Positions 1 to 6,668 of a DNA stretch of 13,560 bases are shown in pieces; positions within the stretch are counted from its first letter, which is position 1, and the number at the start of each line of letters is the position of its first letter. The translations under genes and the position numbers were made by a program. This stretch comes from an uncultured Lachnospiraceae bacterium (lineage in GTDB: Bacteria; Bacillota; Clostridia; Lachnospirales; Lachnospiraceae). Under the pieces are notes generated by a model, which saw nothing but the letters and a program-made list of their open reading frames with translations, searched no databases and had not been told where the DNA came from. Location of the stretch: contig CAJTQG010000001.1 in the NCBI GenBank assembly GCA_910578605.1, positions 71,954 to 85,513 of the forward strand. Direction: 5' to 3'.

Positions 1-29
1 TTACTCTTCTTGATTTTTTCTTTATATAA

Positions 30-55
30 TTGATTCTTTTATTTTGATTCTTTTA
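30..55. repeat. Two copies of a 12-bp direct repeat
   Basis: TTGATTCTTTTA occurs exactly at 30-41 and 44-55. Degenerate relatives start near 10 (TTGATTTTTT) and 71 (TTGACTCTTA). The copies are spaced about one helical turn and a half. The region is so AT-rich that chance or slippage is a fair explanation; a protein-binding array is only a possibility. Confidence 0.4.
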
Positions 56-199
56 GATTTTTCTTTTATATTGACTCTTATTGTTTTATATCTTACTTTA
101 ATATCTCTGGTAGTTTATTGATATCTTTCTTTTATATTTTTGTATCTATATTATTTGATTATTGGATTTTTTCCATTATTCTTTAAATTTACTTCGATT

Positions 200-245
200 G
201 ATGCCGATACCTACAACACTATTTTGCATTGTAAGTATCGGCATC
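200..245 (-). terminator. Long stem-loop after secY, possible transcript end
   Basis: GATGCCGATAC at 200-210 is the perfect complement of 235-245. Inside it TACAA (212-216) pairs with TTGTA (229-233) around a 12-nt loop. The single mismatch between the two stems (211 and 234) becomes a G-U wobble in minus-strand RNA, so that transcript has a continuous 17-bp stem, whereas plus-strand RNA would have a C-A mismatch. It lies 32 nt past the secY stop. The minus-strand 3' side lacks a U tract (AAUCGAAG follows), so it is not a canonical intrinsic terminator. It may be a 3'-end stabilising or processing hairpin. On the plus strand TTGTTT follows, so a role for a plus-strand transcript is an alternative. 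Confidence 0.4.
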
Positions 246-277
246 TTGTTTAGTGTTACTATATTATTTTATTTTCA

Positions 278-1621
278 CTATTCAGATAAAAATCCTTTAT
301 AGTTGCGCACTAACATCATAGATTCTATCTTTTTCATTGTCTCGAGAACAACACCTACAATAATAATCAGTGAGGTTCCTCCGAAGGATACGTCCGCATC
401 AAACACACCGGACAGAATAATCGGCACTGCTGCTACTATAATCAGTCCGCATGCTCCAATGAAAATAATATAATTTAAGATTTTTGTGAAGTAATCGGTT
501 GTTGGCTTACCAGGACGAATACCCGGCACAAAACCGCCTTGCTTCTTAATATTGTTAGATACCTCCATTGGATTAAAGGTAATGGAAGTATAAAAATAAG
601 CAAAACCAATCACTAATAAAATATATACTAAAAATCCTATAGAATAAATTGGATTATCAGGATCACACCAATTGTTGGTGGACAATCCTTTCACTATCTT
701 TCCCCACACTGAACTTCCATCTGCGTTAAAGAACTGGGAAATCACAACAGGGAATTGCATTAAGGAAGAGGCAAAGATAATAGGAATAACTCCGGCTGTA
801 TTTACCTTTAAAGGAATATAGCTAGATTGTCCGCCTATCATTTTTCTTCCTGCCATTTTCTTAGCATATTGTACATTGATTCTTCTCTCACCATCCTGAA
901 GAAGAACTACAAATGCCACCACTGCAAGAATTGCAACAACAATACATATAGCACCTACTGCTGCTCCACCTACAGAACGTCCGTTAGAATCGGTAATTAC
1001 AACGAATTTATTAAATAATGTGGCAAAATCACTAGGGATTCTTGCAATAATATTGATTAACAGGATAATGGAGATACCATTTCCTACACCCTTCTCCGTA
1101 ATCTGCTCACCCATCCACATTAAGAATGTGGAACCGGCTGTCATTGCTACCACTGCCGTAATAATTGCCGTTGTCTTCTGCATACCTGTCAGGTCACCAA
1201 ACAAGCCCTGATTACCAAAACCGATTGACATTGCTGTTGCCTCAACTATCGCAAGAACTACTGTAAGGTAACGGGTAATCTCTGCTAATTTCTTTCTGCC
1301 GTCCTCCCCGTCACGCTGCATCTCCTCCAATTTTGGAATGGCAATCGTCAATAACTGCACAATAATAGATGACGTAATATATGGCGTAATATTTAATGCG
1401 AAAATGGAAACCTCACTAAAAGAACCGCCGGTAAGGGCATCAAAAAATCCAAATGCACCACCGGAGCCTAATTTAGATAACGTTTCCGCAACAACACTGG
1501 CGTCAGTGCCCGGTACCGGAATCTGACAGCCAAGTCTTACGATAATTAACATAAAAAATGTATAGAAAATACGCTTTCTTATGTCTTTTATTTTAAATGC
1601 ATTGACAAGCGTTTTAAACAT
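278..1621 (-). CDS. secY: Preprotein translocase subunit SecY
   Basis: SecY is the channel-forming subunit of the SecYEG translocon in the cytoplasmic membrane. It passes unfolded secretory proteins outward and opens sideways for membrane proteins. The 447 residues show the family's alternating hydrophobic segments (about ten). Family landmarks are the N-terminal RKRI helix followed by IPVPGTD (residues 34-40), the NITPYIT stretch (77-83), GEQITEKGVGNGISI (171-185), the cytoplasmic loop with ERRINVQYAKK, and FNPMEVSNNIKKQGGFVPG late in the protein. The length is normal for Firmicutes. The ATG overlaps the rplO stop by one base (TAATG), and the ribosome binding site GAGGTG lies inside the rplO tail, so translation is probably coupled. 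It is the last visible gene of the operon, and a long stem-loop follows it. Confidence 0.98.
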   Translation of the reverse strand: MFKTLVNAFKIKDIRKRIFYTFFMLIIVRLGCQIPVPGTDASVVAETLSKLGSGGAFGFFDALTGGSFSEVSIFALNITPYITSSIIVQLLTIAIPKLEEMQRDGEDGRKKLAEITRYLTVVLAIVEATAMSIGFGNQGLFGDLTGMQKTTAIITAVVAMTAGSTFLMWMGEQITEKGVGNGISIILLINIIARIPSDFATLFNKFVVITDSNGRSVGGAAVGAICIVVAILAVVAFVVLLQDGERRINVQYAKKMAGRKMIGGQSSYIPLKVNTAGVIPIIFASSLMQFPVVISQFFNADGSSVWGKIVKGLSTNNWCDPDNPIYSIGFLVYILLVIGFAYFYTSITFNPMEVSNNIKKQGGFVPGIRPGKPTTDYFTKILNYIIFIGACGLIIVAAVPIILSGVFDADVSFGGTSLIIIVGVVLETMKKIESMMLVRNYKGFLSE

Positions 1622-2064
1622 TAAATCACCTCACAGGTTCCACCAAGAGCCTCGATTTTTTCCTTGGCACCTGCGCTGAATGCGTTGACCTTCACATCGA
1701 GTTTCTTTGTTAATTCTCCATTTCCAAGAATCTTAACACCATCTCTAGGATTTTTAATCACACCAGCTTCCATCAATGTATCAACTGTAACCGTTGTTCC
1801 ATTGTCAAATCTCTCCAGCATATCCACATTGATTCCCACAATATCTTTAGAATTTCTGTTTGTAAAACCTCTCTTAGGAATACGTCTGTATAAAGGCATC
1901 TGTCCGCCCTCAAAACCTGGTCTTACACCGCCGCCTGAACGAGCCTTCTGACCTTTATGACCTTTACCTGCGGTTTTTCCGTTACCGGAACCATGACCGC
2001 GGCCTCTTCTGAAATTATTGCTGTGTTTAGAACCCTCTGCCGGTTTTAATGTTGATAAATCCAT
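1621..2064 (-). CDS. rplO: 50S ribosomal protein L15
   Basis: L15 is a late-assembling protein of the large subunit that threads an extended N-terminal arm through 23S rRNA. The N-terminal part begins MDLSTLKPAEGS and continues into a long Gly/Lys/Arg-rich segment, including GRGHGSGNGKTAGKGHKG, followed by the globular domain. At 147 residues it is the usual size. An in-frame GTG nine bases upstream would add MRK, but that GTG is part of the AAGGAGGTG ribosome binding site itself, so the ATG at 2064, eight bases after GGAGG, is taken as the start. It lies 25 nt after rpmD and overlaps secY by one base. Confidence 0.97.
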   Translation of the reverse strand: MDLSTLKPAEGSKHSNNFRRGRGHGSGNGKTAGKGHKGQKARSGGGVRPGFEGGQMPLYRRIPKRGFTNRNSKDIVGINVDMLERFDNGTTVTVDTLMEAGVIKNPRDGVKILGNGELTKKLDVKVNAFSAGAKEKIEALGGTCEVI

Positions 2065-2089
2065 TTTTCGCACCTCCTTATCCGTTCAA

Positions 2090-2272
2090 CTAGATTTCCT
2101 CTACTTTTACTAAGTGTCTTACCTGCTGTACCATACCTTTTGTAGCTGCGTTGTTAGGTAATTCCACACTCTTGTTTAATTTTCTTAAGCCAAGTGCCTC
2201 CACAGTAGCTTTATGCTTTGGAATAGCACCGATTGTGGATTTTACTAATGTAACTTTTAACTTATCTGCCAT
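2090..2272 (-). CDS. rpmD: 50S ribosomal protein L30
   Basis: This is a small (60 residues) large-subunit protein of the short bacterial L30 type. The sequence shows the usual LKVTLVKSTIGAIPKHKATVEALGLRK-like pattern (residues 5-31), followed by the basic, Val-rich half ending VRHLVKVEEI. The start is fixed by AGGAGG eight bases upstream. That ribosome binding site overlaps the stop codon of rpsE, giving a tight 12-nt junction. In this operon type rpmD always sits between rpsE and rplO, as here. Nothing unusual is seen. Confidence 0.97.
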   Translation of the reverse strand: MADKLKVTLVKSTIGAIPKHKATVEALGLRKLNKSVELPNNAATKGMVQQVRHLVKVEEI

Positions 2273-2284
2273 CTCTCTATCCTC

Positions 2285-2794
2285 CTAATTCAGAATCTCT
2301 TCTACAGATTTTCCGCGAAGTCTAGCTACTTCCTCTGGAGTCTTTAACTGTGACAAACCTTCTATAGTAGCCAAAACAACATTCTGCTTGTTGTTGGAAC
2401 CTAAAGATTTTGTACGGATATTTTTGATACCTGCCAACTCCAGCACGTTACGTGCAGGACCGCCAGCAATAACACCGGTACCATCTGCAGCTCTCTTTAA
2501 CAACACGGAAGCACTTCCGAATTTACCAATTGCATCATGTGGGATGCTTGCTACTGTATCTGTTGGCACACTCACCAATTTCTTCATGGCATCCTCTTTA
2601 CCTTTACGAATCGCTTCAGGAATTTCAGCAGCTTTACCTAAACCGGCACCAACATGACCATTGTGATCACCAACGACTACCAAAGCTGTGAACCGCATGT
2701 TACGTCCACCTTTTACCACCTTGGTTACACGTTTGATTGATACTACTTTTTCTTCTAATTCTAACTGACTAGCATCAATGATTGTACGTTTCAT
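2285..2794 (-). CDS. rpsE: 30S ribosomal protein S5
   Basis: S5 sits at the mRNA entry side of the small subunit with S3 and S4 and affects decoding accuracy. The protein starts MKRTIIDASQ; residues about 15-80 form the double-stranded-RNA-binding-like N-terminal domain (KVVSIKRVTKVVKGGRNM, then ALVVVGDHNGHVGAGLGKA), and the C-terminal domain contains GGPARNVLELAGI and the conserved KSLGSNN. It is 169 residues, normal for the family. The frame stays open for 13 further codons upstream, but only the ATG at 2794 has AAGGAGG seven bases before it. The start lies 16 nt after the rplR stop. Confidence 0.97.
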   Translation of the reverse strand: MKRTIIDASQLELEEKVVSIKRVTKVVKGGRNMRFTALVVVGDHNGHVGAGLGKAAEIPEAIRKGKEDAMKKLVSVPTDTVASIPHDAIGKFGSASVLLKRAADGTGVIAGGPARNVLELAGIKNIRTKSLGSNNKQNVVLATIEGLSQLKTPEEVARLRGKSVEEILN

Positions 2795-2810
2795 GTGTTT
2801 TCCTCCTTGA

Positions 2811-3179
2811 CTAGAATTGCAGACCGGCTTCACGAGCTGCGTCTGCTAATGCTTGAATTTTACCTTGATAAATAAAACCGCCTCTATCAAAGACTACTTC
2901 TTTGATACCTTTTTCTACTGCTCTCTGTGCGATTAACTTTCCAACGTATGCTGCTGCCTCAACGTCGTTTGTCTTCTCCAATTCAGCCTTTACAGCCTTT
3001 TCAACTGTAGATGCTGCAACTAAAGTATTTCCGACTGTATCATCAATAATTTGAGCATACATATGATTATTACTTCTAAATACAGCTAAACGTGGTTTCT
3101 GGGCTGTGCCGCTGAAACGGTTACGTATTCTGTAATGCTTTTTTGCGCGAACTTCGCTTCTTGATTTCTTGCTAACCAT
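2811..3179 (-). CDS. rplR: 50S ribosomal protein L18
   Basis: L18 binds 5S rRNA together with L5 and anchors it in the central protuberance. The 122 residues match the family throughout: a basic N-terminal tail (KKSRSEVRAKKHYRIRNR), the core KPRLAVFRSNNHMYAQIIDD, and a C-terminal half ending VFDRGGFIYQGKIQALADA-AREAGLQF. The ATG is preceded by AGGAGG at eight bases. It is 16 nt downstream of rplF and 16 nt upstream of rpsE, in the usual order. Confidence 0.98.
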   Translation of the reverse strand: MVSKKSRSEVRAKKHYRIRNRFSGTAQKPRLAVFRSNNHMYAQIIDDTVGNTLVAASTVEKAVKAELEKTNDVEAAAYVGKLIAQRAVEKGIKEVVFDRGGFIYQGKIQALADAAREAGLQF

Positions 3180-3195
3180 TCTTATATCCTCCTAA

Positions 3196-3738
3196 TTATT
3201 TTTTACCAGTCTTACCAACTTTACGTCTGATTACTTCATCTTCGTACTTAATACCTTTACCCTTATAAGGCTCTGGTGGTCTCTTAGTTCTGATTTCTGC
3301 TGCATACTGGCCAACTTTTTCCTTATCGATACCTTTTACGATAATCTTGTTCTGTCCTTCTACTACTACCTCAAGTCCAGCTGGGTCTTCCATCTCTACT
3401 GGATGAGAATAACCTAAGTTCAAAACTAATTTATTTCCCTGCTTTGCACATCTATAACCGACACCATTTACTTCCAAAACCTTCTGGTATCCATCCACAA
3501 CACCAATTACCATATTGTTAATCAGTGTTCTTGTCAAACCGTGCAAAGATTTCATTTTCTTCAAATCATTTGGTCTTGTAACAACCACCTGGTTGTCTTC
3601 CAATTTGATTGTCATTTCCTCCGGCAGCACTCTCTCTAGTGTTCCCTTAGGACCTTTTACCGTCACTTTGTTATTTTCTGCTATCTCTACAGTTACACCT
3701 GCAGGAACAGCGATAGGCAATCTTCCTATACGTGACAT
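3196..3738 (-). CDS. rplF: 50S ribosomal protein L6
   Basis: L6 is a two-domain large-subunit protein near the base of the L7/L12 stalk and the factor-binding site. It begins MSRIGRLPIAVPAGV. Two related alpha/beta domains fit residues of roughly 1-80 and 85-180, and the C-terminal signature RTKRPPEPYKGKGIKYEDE precedes a basic end. The 180-residue length is standard. The start has AGGAGGTG eight to ten bases upstream. It is separated from rpsH by 64 nt, longer than most gaps in the operon, and no promoter was recognised there. Confidence 0.98.
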   Translation of the reverse strand: MSRIGRLPIAVPAGVTVEIAENNKVTVKGPKGTLERVLPEEMTIKLEDNQVVVTRPNDLKKMKSLHGLTRTLINNMVIGVVDGYQKVLEVNGVGYRCAKQGNKLVLNLGYSHPVEMEDPAGLEVVVEGQNKIIVKGIDKEKVGQYAAEIRTKRPPEPYKGKGIKYEDEVIRRKVGKTGKK

Positions 3739-3802
3739 GCCCGCACCTCCTAAATTTTATGTGATTTACTTACAACAGCATAATTTTTACTGTCGCCGTT
3801 TT

Positions 3803-4204
3803 CTACCAAACAAACGCCAGCACTTCGCCGCCAACATTCATTTTTCTAGCTTCTTTATCTGTTACTACACCATTGTTGGTGGAAATAATAGCAATTCCCA
3901 ATCCGCCCAATACCTTTGGCAATTCATCCTTGCCGGCATATACGCGAAGACCTGGTTTAGAAATTCTCTTAAGACCTGTGATGATCTTTTCGTTTTTATC
4001 CTGACCGTATTTTAATGTTACACGGATTGTCTTAAAGTTTCCGTCTTCTAATATTTCAAATTTTTTAATATATCCTTCGTTGAAAAGGATCTCTGCAATA
4101 GAAATTTTCATCTTAGAAGCAGGAATATCAACAGTATCATGTTTAGCAGTATTCGCATTACGAATTCTTGTAAGCATATCTGCGATTGGATCACTCATTG
4201 TCAT
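3803..4204 (-). CDS. rpsH: 30S ribosomal protein S8
   Basis: S8 is a primary 16S rRNA-binding protein of the platform. In E. coli it also represses its own spc operon; whether that holds here cannot be read from the sequence. The 133 residues begin MTMSDPIADMLTRIRNAN and end with the conserved NVGGEVLAFVW. Two Met codons lie close together. The first (4204) is ten bases after AGGAGG and the second sixteen, so the first is chosen. It is flanked by two gaps of about 63 nt. The upstream gap contains a 14-codon frame ending one base before this ATG (4206-4250). Confidence 0.98.
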   Translation of the reverse strand: MTMSDPIADMLTRIRNANTAKHDTVDIPASKMKISIAEILFNEGYIKKFEILEDGNFKTIRVTLKYGQDKNEKIITGLKRISKPGLRVYAGKDELPKVLGGLGIAIISTNNGVVTDKEARKMNVGGEVLAFVW

Positions 4205-4205
4205 T

Positions 4206-4250
4206 TTAATCGTTCCTCCTCGTATTATTCACTCGACAAATATATTCCAT
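4206..4250 (-). CDS. Possible 14-residue leader peptide before rpsH
   Basis: An ATG at 4250 is preceded by AGAAAGGA six bases upstream, which is a good ribosome binding site. It opens a frame reading MEYICRVNNTRRND that stops one base before the rpsH ATG (TAAAATG). The AGGAGG that serves rpsH lies inside this frame. Translation of it would pass ribosomes straight onto the rpsH start. No homology is recognised and a frame this short can arise by chance, so it is listed as a possibility only. Confidence 0.2.
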   Translation of the reverse strand: MEYICRVNNTRRND

Positions 4251-4267
4251 AGTTAATCCTTTCTATA

Positions 4268-4453
4268 TTACCAGGATGCCTTTTTAACTCCTGGAATTTG
4301 TCCTTTATATGCTAACTCACGGAAGCAGATTCTGCAAATTCCGTATTTTCTAAGATAAGCATGTGGTCTACCACAAATTCTGCAGCGGCTGTACTCCTGT
4401 GTGGAGAACTTTGCTTTACGCTGCTGCTTTACTTTTAAAGCGGTCTTAGCCAT
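4268..4453 (-). CDS. rpsZ: 30S ribosomal protein S14, zinc-binding type Z
   Basis: S14 belongs to the head of the small subunit, next to S3 and S10. This is the short, 61-residue form carrying a zinc ribbon: Cys24-x2-Cys27 (CRIC) and Cys40-x2-Cys43 (CRIC). The four-Cys site is intact, so the protein should bind zinc, unlike the longer cysteine-free S14 paralogue many Firmicutes use when zinc is scarce. The C-terminus KGQIPGVKKASW is typical. It sits 16 nt after rplE and 63 nt before rpsH, its usual position. The symbol rpsN (type Z) is also in use. Confidence 0.98.
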   Translation of the reverse strand: MAKTALKVKQQRKAKFSTQEYSRCRICGRPHAYLRKYGICRICFRELAYKGQIPGVKKASW

Positions 4454-4469
4454 GGCATTTCCCTCCTTA

Positions 4470-5009
4470 CTATTTTTTAAATGGCATATTGAATAAGGTT
4501 AACAGTTCACGGGCTTCTTCATCAGTCTTGGCTGTTGTTACAATAATAACATCCATACCTCTTACTTTGTCCACTTTATCATATTCAATTTCAGGGAAAA
4601 TCAATTGTTCTTTAATTCCAAGAGCGTAATTTCCTCTTCCGTCAAATGCGTTTGGATTTACACCTCTAAAGTCACGCACACGAGGCAATGCAAGGTTCAC
4701 TAATCTGTCTAAGAACTCATACATCTTTTCTCCTCTCAACGTAACTTTACATCCGATTGGCATGCCCTCACGAAGTTTGAAGTTAGCAACAGAGTTCTTT
4801 GCTCTTGTCACAACCGGCTTCTGACCAGAGATAATTGTCATGTCGTTCACTGCGGCATCTAATACCTTGGCATTGTCCTTTGCCTCACCAACGCCCATGT
4901 TGATTACGATTTTATCAATCTTAGGGGTTTCCATCGGGTTTTTATATTCAAATTTTTTCTGCATTGCCGGAGCAATTTCGTTTAAATAAGCTTCTTTTAA
5001 TCTACTCAA
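4470..5009 (-). CDS. rplE: 50S ribosomal protein L5, TTG start
   Basis: L5 binds 5S rRNA with L18 and contacts the small subunit and P-site tRNA from the central protuberance. The 179 residues match the Firmicutes family end to end: KIDKIVINMGVGEA near residues 30-43, the segment GQKPVVTRAKNSVANFKLREG, LPRVRDFRG, and the C-terminal DEEARELLTLFNMPFKK. The start codon is TTG at 5007-5009. No ATG or GTG fits upstream, GGAGG stands eight bases before the TTG, and the resulting length equals that of the family, so TTG initiation is well supported. It follows rplX by 23 nt. Confidence 0.97.
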   Translation of the reverse strand: MSRLKEAYLNEIAPAMQKKFEYKNPMETPKIDKIVINMGVGEAKDNAKVLDAAVNDMTIISGQKPVVTRAKNSVANFKLREGMPIGCKVTLRGEKMYEFLDRLVNLALPRVRDFRGVNPNAFDGRGNYALGIKEQLIFPEIEYDKVDKVRGMDVIIVTTAKTDEEARELLTLFNMPFKK

Positions 5010-5032
5010 CTTTTGGACCTCCTCTCTTCGGG

Positions 5033-5344
5033 TTAATCAATCACGTCGCCGGTTTTCTTTGCAAAACGCACTTTCTTACCGTCTTCTACTTTGAATCCTA
5101 CTCTTGTAGGCTGACCTTTATATAAAAGCATTACATTAGATACATCCAGTGGGCTTTCCTGGCTGACAATTCCGCCTGTCTGATTTTTTGCGTTTGGCTT
5201 TGTATGTTTAGAAACCATATTCACGCCTTCCACAATGACAGTCTTTTTCTTTGCATTAACGGAAGCCACTTTTCCTTCTTTGCCTTTGTCCTTACCAGCG
5301 ATAACTTTTACCATATCGCCCTTTTTAATTTTAGCTGTTGCCAT
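5033..5344 (-). CDS. rplX: 50S ribosomal protein L24
   Basis: L24 is an assembly-initiating protein that binds near the 5' end of 23S rRNA and lies by the exit tunnel. The 103 residues begin with a KOW motif (KIKKGDMVKVIAGKDKGKEG, residues 5-24), followed by VIVEGVNMVSKHTKP and a conserved basic tail with GQPTRVGF. AGGAGG stands eight bases before the ATG. The gap from rplN is only 12 nt. Length and order are as expected. Confidence 0.98.
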   Translation of the reverse strand: MATAKIKKGDMVKVIAGKDKGKEGKVASVNAKKKTVIVEGVNMVSKHTKPNAKNQTGGIVSQESPLDVSNVMLLYKGQPTRVGFKVEDGKKVRFAKKTGDVID

Positions 5345-5356
5345 CGACTCTACCTC

Positions 5357-5725
5357 CTATAATACTTCCGGAGCTAAGGAAACAATTTTCATAAACTGTT
5401 TTTCTCTCAATTCTCTCGCTACCGGTCCAAAAATACGTGTTCCTCTAGGGTTCTTGTCTTCTTTAATGATTACAGCTGCATTCTCATCGAATCTAATATA
5501 TGAACCGTCTTTACGACGAGCACCTTTTACAGTACGAACAACAACGGCCTTCACTACATCACCTTTTTTTACAACACCGCCTGGTGTTGCATCTTTGACC
5601 GTAGCAACGATCACATCACCGATGTTTGCATATCTTCTAGTAGAACCGCCCATTACTCTGATACAAAGCAGCTCTTTAGCGCCTGTGTTATCAGCTACTT
5701 TAAGTCTACTTTCCTGTTGAATCAT
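5357..5725 (-). CDS. rplN: 50S ribosomal protein L14
   Basis: L14 is a highly conserved beta-barrel protein on the subunit interface, in contact with L19; in bacteria it is also the docking site of the silencing factor RsfS. The 122 residues start MIQQESRLKVADNTGAKE and contain the family signature VKKGDVVKAVVVRT, followed by DGSYIRFDENAAVII, and end FMKIVSLAPEVL. AGGAGG precedes the ATG by nine bases. It marks the start of the classical spc half of the cluster, yet the 25-nt gap to rpsQ contains no visible promoter, so S10 and spc appear to be one transcript here. Confidence 0.98.
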   Translation of the reverse strand: MIQQESRLKVADNTGAKELLCIRVMGGSTRRYANIGDVIVATVKDATPGGVVKKGDVVKAVVVRTVKGARRKDGSYIRFDENAAVIIKEDKNPRGTRIFGPVARELREKQFMKIVSLAPEVL

Positions 5726-5750
5726 GCTGGTATTCCTCCTTCAATTAAAT

Positions 5751-6005
5751 TTAGCGAGCTTTCTCAATAATCTCAACAAGTCTCCATCTCTTGTCCTTAG
5801 ATAATGGTCTTGTCTCCATTACTTTTACTGTATCGCCAATGCCGCATTCATTATTTTCATCGTGAGCTTTTAACTTGTAAGTTCTTTTTACAATTTTCTT
5901 GTATAAAGGATGCTTTACGTGGTCTTCTACAGCTACAACGATTGTTTTATTCATTTTATCACTTACAACCTTACCTGTACGTGTTTTCCTTAAATTTCTT
6001 TCCAC
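5751..6005 (-). CDS. rpsQ: 30S ribosomal protein S17, GTG start
   Basis: S17 is a small OB-fold protein that binds the 5' domain of 16S rRNA early in assembly. The frame is open for ten more codons upstream, but the family begins at MERNLRKTRTGKVVSDKM, and the GTG at 6003-6005 has AAGGAG nine bases before it. This gives 84 residues, the normal size. Visible hallmarks are GKVVSDKMNKTIVV near the start, KAHDENN in the middle and the METRPLSKDKRWRLVEII block near the C-terminus. It follows rpmC by 35 nt. Confidence 0.95.
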   Translation of the reverse strand: MERNLRKTRTGKVVSDKMNKTIVVAVEDHVKHPLYKKIVKRTYKLKAHDENNECGIGDTVKVMETRPLSKDKRWRLVEIIEKAR

Positions 6006-6040
6006 AGTGTTAATCTCCTTTCTCAGATTCACCACTTAAA

Positions 6041-6241
6041 TTATTTTGACTGCTGTGCGATAACGGTCTGGATTCTTGCAATATTTTTTCTTACTTCCTT
6101 AATTCTGCTTGTGTTATCCAGTTGATTGGTTGCGTTCTGGAATCTCAAATTAAAGAGTTCCTTCTTAGCAGCTACTAATTCTTCCCCTAATTCTGCAAGG
6201 GATTTTGCTTTTAATTCTTTTACATATTCATTAGTTTTCAC
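6041..6241 (-). CDS. rpmC: 50S ribosomal protein L29, GTG start
   Basis: L29 is a two-helix protein at the mouth of the peptide exit tunnel beside L23, where trigger factor and the signal recognition particle dock. It carries the family signature KKELFNLRFQNATNQL and the closing RIKEVRKNIARIQTVIAQ. Two GTG codons are possible starts. The one at 6241 stands eight bases after a site resembling AAGGAGGTGAT with one mismatch and gives MKTNEYVKEL, 66 residues, the family norm. The other (6250) lies inside that site. The gene overlaps the end of rplP by 11 bases, suggesting coupled translation. Confidence 0.94.
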   Translation of the reverse strand: MKTNEYVKELKAKSLAELGEELVAAKKELFNLRFQNATNQLDNTSRIKEVRKNIARIQTVIAQQSK

Positions 6242-6668
6242 TGTTATCACCGCCTTCTAAATCTGCGCGAGAAACGATTTTACATTTCACCGGTAACTTA
6301 TGTGTTGCAAGACGCAATGCTTCCTTAGCTGTCTCCTCAGGAACGCCGGAAATCTCAAACAATACACGTCCTGGCTTGACAACTGCTACCCAGTATTCTA
6401 AGGAGCCTTTACCGGAACCCATACGAGTTTCTGCTGGTTTTGCTGTTACAGGTTTATCTGGGAAAATTTTAATCCAAACTTTACCGCCACGCTTAATATA
6501 ACGTGTCATGGCAATACGAGCTGCCTCAATCTGGTTTGACTTAATCCAGCAAGGCTCTAAAGCTACGATACCATATTCACCATTGGAGATTTTATTTCCT
6601 CTTAACGCTTTCCCTTTCATGGAGCCACGAAATTGTTTACGACGTTTTACTCTTTTTGGCATTAACAT
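6231..6668 (-). CDS. rplP: 50S ribosomal protein L16
   Basis: L16 assembles late and helps position aminoacyl-tRNA near the A site and L7/L12 base of the large subunit. The 145 residues begin MLMPKRVKRRKQFRG and contain the conserved AARIAMTRYIKRGGKVWIKI and RMGSGKG (residues 82-88). The C-terminus EALRLATHKLPVKCKIV is followed by a short acidic tail. The ATG overlaps the last seven bases of rpsC, and its rather weak ribosome binding site (GGAAGGGAG) lies within the rpsC tail. It overlaps rpmC by 11 bases at the other end. Confidence 0.97.
   Translation of the reverse strand: MLMPKRVKRRKQFRGSMKGKALRGNKISNGEYGIVALEPCWIKSNQIEAARIAMTRYIKRGGKVWIKIFPDKPVTAKPAETRMGSGKGSLEYWVAVVKPGRVLFEISGVPEETAKEALRLATHKLPVKCKIVSRADLEGGDNSEN

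Larger units (their letters stand above)
1..277. other. AT-rich region downstream of secY, no gene seen
   Basis: This stretch follows the secY stop codon. No reading frame with a ribosome binding site and recognisable product is visible on either strand. On the minus strand it is strikingly A-rich and T-poor, with repeated AGAATCAA-like words. In most Firmicutes adk and map follow secY closely; neither begins here. It holds a long stem-loop (200-245) and a short direct repeat (30-55), described separately. Confidence 0.7.

Noticed and set aside
71..99. Plus-strand promoter with TTGACT as -35
   Set aside because: At 17 bp spacing the -10 would be TACTTT, a poor match, and no plus-strand gene follows.
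179..247. A 22-residue minus-strand frame from an ATG inside the post-secY hairpin
   Set aside because: No ribosome binding site, and the DNA is fully explained by the perfect stem.
3515..4015. A 166-codon plus-strand frame across rplF and rpsH
   Set aside because: It is antisense to two clear ribosomal genes, has no ribosome binding site and a composition typical of a shadow frame.
5726..5750. A separate spc promoter before rplN
   Set aside because: The gap is only 25 nt and is filled by the ribosome binding site; no -35/-10 pair is seen, so one transcript from the S10 promoter is more likely.
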